From assembly GCA_905207385.1 (NCBI GenBank), contig CAJLLH010000067.1, positions 1 through 6,638 on the forward strand: a stretch of 6,638 bases of DNA. Reading direction: 5' to 3'. Source of the DNA: an uncultured Eubacteriales bacterium (GTDB lineage Bacteria > Bacillota > Clostridia > Christensenellales > Borkfalkiaceae). Position 1 is the stretch's first letter. Each line of letters begins with the position of its first letter. This document shows positions 5,293-6,638 of this stretch, in pieces. The position numbers and the translations under genes were made by a program. Under the pieces are notes generated by a model. The model did no database searches. It was not told where the DNA came from and was given only the letters and a program-made list of their open reading frames with translations.

Positions 5293-6562
5293 AAATTCTT
5301 TTACCGACAAGGTAAAAATCAAAATCAAGTCGGGCGACGGCGGCGACGGCATGAATTCGTTCAAGTCCTACAAGGGCAAGCCCGCGTGCGGTCCCGACGG
5401 CGGCGACGGCGGAAAGGGCGGCGACGTTTATATCGTTGCGGACAGAGGGCTTAACGACCTTCTGCCCTTTCGTTTTACAAGCAAATATTATGCAGAAAAC
5501 GGCGAACGCGGCGGCACAAACCTCTGCTTCGGCAAGGGCGGCAAGGACGTCGTCATAAAAGTGCCCGTAGGCACTGTAGTAAGGGACTTTGAAAGCGGCA
5601 CGGTAATAGCCGACATGTTTTCCGACGGCGAAAAAAAGCTTATAGCCGAAGGCGGCAGGGGCGGCAAAGGCAACACGCGCTTTACCACTTCGCGCCGTCA
5701 TGCGCCCAATTTTGCGCAGAAAGGCGAAAAGACTGAACCGCACGTCCTCGTTCTCGAACTTAAAGTCATTGCGGACGTAGGCATCATAGGTTTCCCCAAC
5801 GTCGGAAAAAGCACGCTTCTTTCCAAAATTTCTGCGGCGCGGCCAAAAGTTGCAAACTATCATTTCACAACGCTTTCGCCCAATCTCGGCGTGGTAAAAG
5901 TTTACGATAAAAGCTTTGTCGCGGCGGATATACCGGGTCTTATCGAAGGCGCTGCGCAGGGCGCGGGACTCGGACACGACTTTTTAAGGCATATCGAGCG
6001 TACCCGCCTTCTTCTGCACGTGGTGGATATATCCGGTTCTGAAGGGCGCGACCCCGTTGAAGATTTCAAAAAAATCAACGCCGAACTTTCTAGCTATTCC
6101 AAAAAACTTGCGGCTCTTCCTCAGGTTATCGCGCTCAATAAGTGCGATGTTTACGGCGCGGAAGAAAACATAAAAATTTTCAAAAAGAAGTACAGCCGCA
6201 AATATAAAATTTTCCCCGTTACCGCAGTTTCGGGCGAGGGGCTTCAGCCCCTTCTGGACGAGCTTGTTGCAAAGCTCGCAACTTTGCCGCCCGTTGCGCG
6301 CGAGGAGGCGGACGAAAACTTCACTTACCGCAAACCCTCCGACCTCGGCTTTGAAATTTATATGGACGGCGATGCGTACGTAGTGGTAGGCACGCTTGTC
6401 GATATGCTCTGCCGCAATGTCGTTTTGAACGACCCCGATTCCATGGCATATTTCCAGAAGATATTGCGCGAAAAAGGCGTAATTTCAAAACTCAACGAAA
6501 TGGGCATCGGAGAAGGCGATACCGTTGTGGTGGGGGATGTGGAGTTCGATTTCATTCCTTAA
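5282..6562 (+). CDS. obg: GTPase Obg (CgtA), ribosome assembly
   Basis: Essential GTPase family that binds the large ribosomal subunit during assembly and links growth to stress signalling. The 426-residue protein has the three expected domains. The glycine-rich Obg fold (about 5-160) carries GDGGDG (18-23), GPDGGDGGKGGDV (37-49) and GGRGGKGN (124-131). The G domain (about 163-333) has G1 GFPNVGKST (170-178), G2 YHFTTL (193-198), G3 DIPGL (216-220), G4 NKCD (286-289) and G5-like TAVSGEG (314-320). The C-terminal OCT domain (about 345-426) is also present. Length and all G motifs are normal, so it should be functional. The usual neighbours rplU and rpmA are absent; instead it follows rho. Its ATG overlaps the end of rho by 11 bases and has no good Shine-Dalgarno (only GTGG 16 bases away), so ribosomes finishing rho probably reinitiate here. 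The loop after GDGGDG (MNSFKSYKGKPAC) differs from the common RREKYVP form. Confidence 0.96.
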   Translation: MIDKNSFTDKVKIKIKSGDGGDGMNSFKSYKGKPACGPDGGDGGKGGDVYIVADRGLNDLLPFRFTSKYYAENGERGGTNLCFGKGGKDVVIKVPVGTVVRDFESGTVIADMFSDGEKKLIAEGGRGGKGNTRFTTSRRHAPNFAQKGEKTEPHVLVLELKVIADVGIIGFPNVGKSTLLSKISAARPKVANYHFTTLSPNLGVVKVYDKSFVAADIPGLIEGAAQGAGLGHDFLRHIERTRLLLHVVDISGSEGRDPVEDFKKINAELSSYSKKLAALPQVIALNKCDVYGAEENIKIFKKKYSRKYKIFPVTAVSGEGLQPLLDELVAKLATLPPVAREEADENFTYRKPSDLGFEIYMDGDAYVVVGTLVDMLCRNVVLNDPDSMAYFQKILREKGVISKLNEMGIGEGDTVVVGDVEFDFIP

Positions 6563-6572
6563 GTTTAAACTT
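6561..6572. repeat. Perfect 12-bp palindrome at the end of obg
   Basis: AAGTTTAAACTT is a perfect palindrome that includes the last two bases of the obg stop codon. It is AT-rich and has no loop, so as RNA it would make a poor hairpin. It could be a protein site or chance. Confidence 0.35.
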
Positions 6573-6579
6573 TAAATAT

Positions 6580-6638
6580 GCGTCGCAATACTTTGTTGCG
6601 CTGCGGCAACCATCGGTCATTTACGCAAAGTAAACTCC
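6580..6638. repeat. Cluster of small hairpins downstream of obg, possible truncated intergenic repeat
   Basis: Three stems are packed into 59 bases: CGCAA/TTGCG (6584-6588 with 6596-6600), GTTGC/GCAAC (6595-6599 with 6606-6610, mutually exclusive with the first) and TTTAC/GTAAA (6620-6624 with 6630-6634). None is followed by a T-run, so no terminator can be called. Closely spaced short dyads behind an operon are typical of dispersed palindromic intergenic elements, but the window ends before any boundary and no second copy is present here. Confidence 0.4.

Noticed and set aside
5320..5420. GGCGGCGACGGC repeats in obg as a DNA repeat
   Set aside because: They encode the conserved glycine-rich loops of the Obg fold and need no separate explanation.
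5021..5977. Minus-strand open frame of 318 codons opposite rho/obg
   Set aside because: It crosses two well-identified genes on the other strand and shows no recognisable domain.

Overview
The window looks like ordinary chromosomal housekeeping DNA from a Gram-positive-type bacterium. The best guess is an uncultivated gut member of the Clostridia (Bacillota) with roughly balanced GC. The reasons are sigma-A style promoters, a Bacillus-like Rho (EHHH version of the segment after the STFD motif), an Obg with the YHFTTL switch I form, and heavy use of ATA and GGC codons. No codon reassignment, phage gene, insertion sequence or CRISPR array was seen. The lineage is an inference, not a measurement.

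Layout. On the minus strand, positions 40-1350 encode phosphoglycerate kinase (pgk), with a GC-rich terminator hairpin at the left window edge and a strong consensus promoter at 1394-1422. A regulatory gap of about 360 bp separates it from a divergently transcribed prephenate/arogenate dehydrogenase (TyrA family, 1714-2565), which has its own extended -10 promoter. A compact terminator follows tyrA. Its T-rich tract contains a TATAAT box exactly placed to start a leaderless mRNA at the ATG of a small DUF1934 (YwiB-like) protein (2623-3036).

After a structured 139-bp gap comes a tightly packed plus-strand trio: a metallo-beta-lactamase-fold hydrolase (3176-3826), transcription terminator Rho (3823-5292, TTG start, 4-base TTGA overlap) and the ribosome-assembly GTPase Obg (5282-6562, 11-base overlap). 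The overlaps imply one operon with coupled translation. The last 60 bases contain a series of small inverted repeats that look like the start of a structured intergenic element cut by the window end.

The genes serve central carbon metabolism (Pgk), aromatic amino acid synthesis (TyrA), transcription termination (Rho) and ribosome maturation (Obg); they do not form a single pathway. I found no convincing new defence or mobile system. The points worth a second look are a lysine/glutamate-rich insertion of about 32 residues in the Pgk N-domain, altered RNA-contact and Q-loop positions in Rho, the terminator/leaderless-promoter overlap before the DUF1934 gene, and the dyad-rich pgk-tyrA gap.
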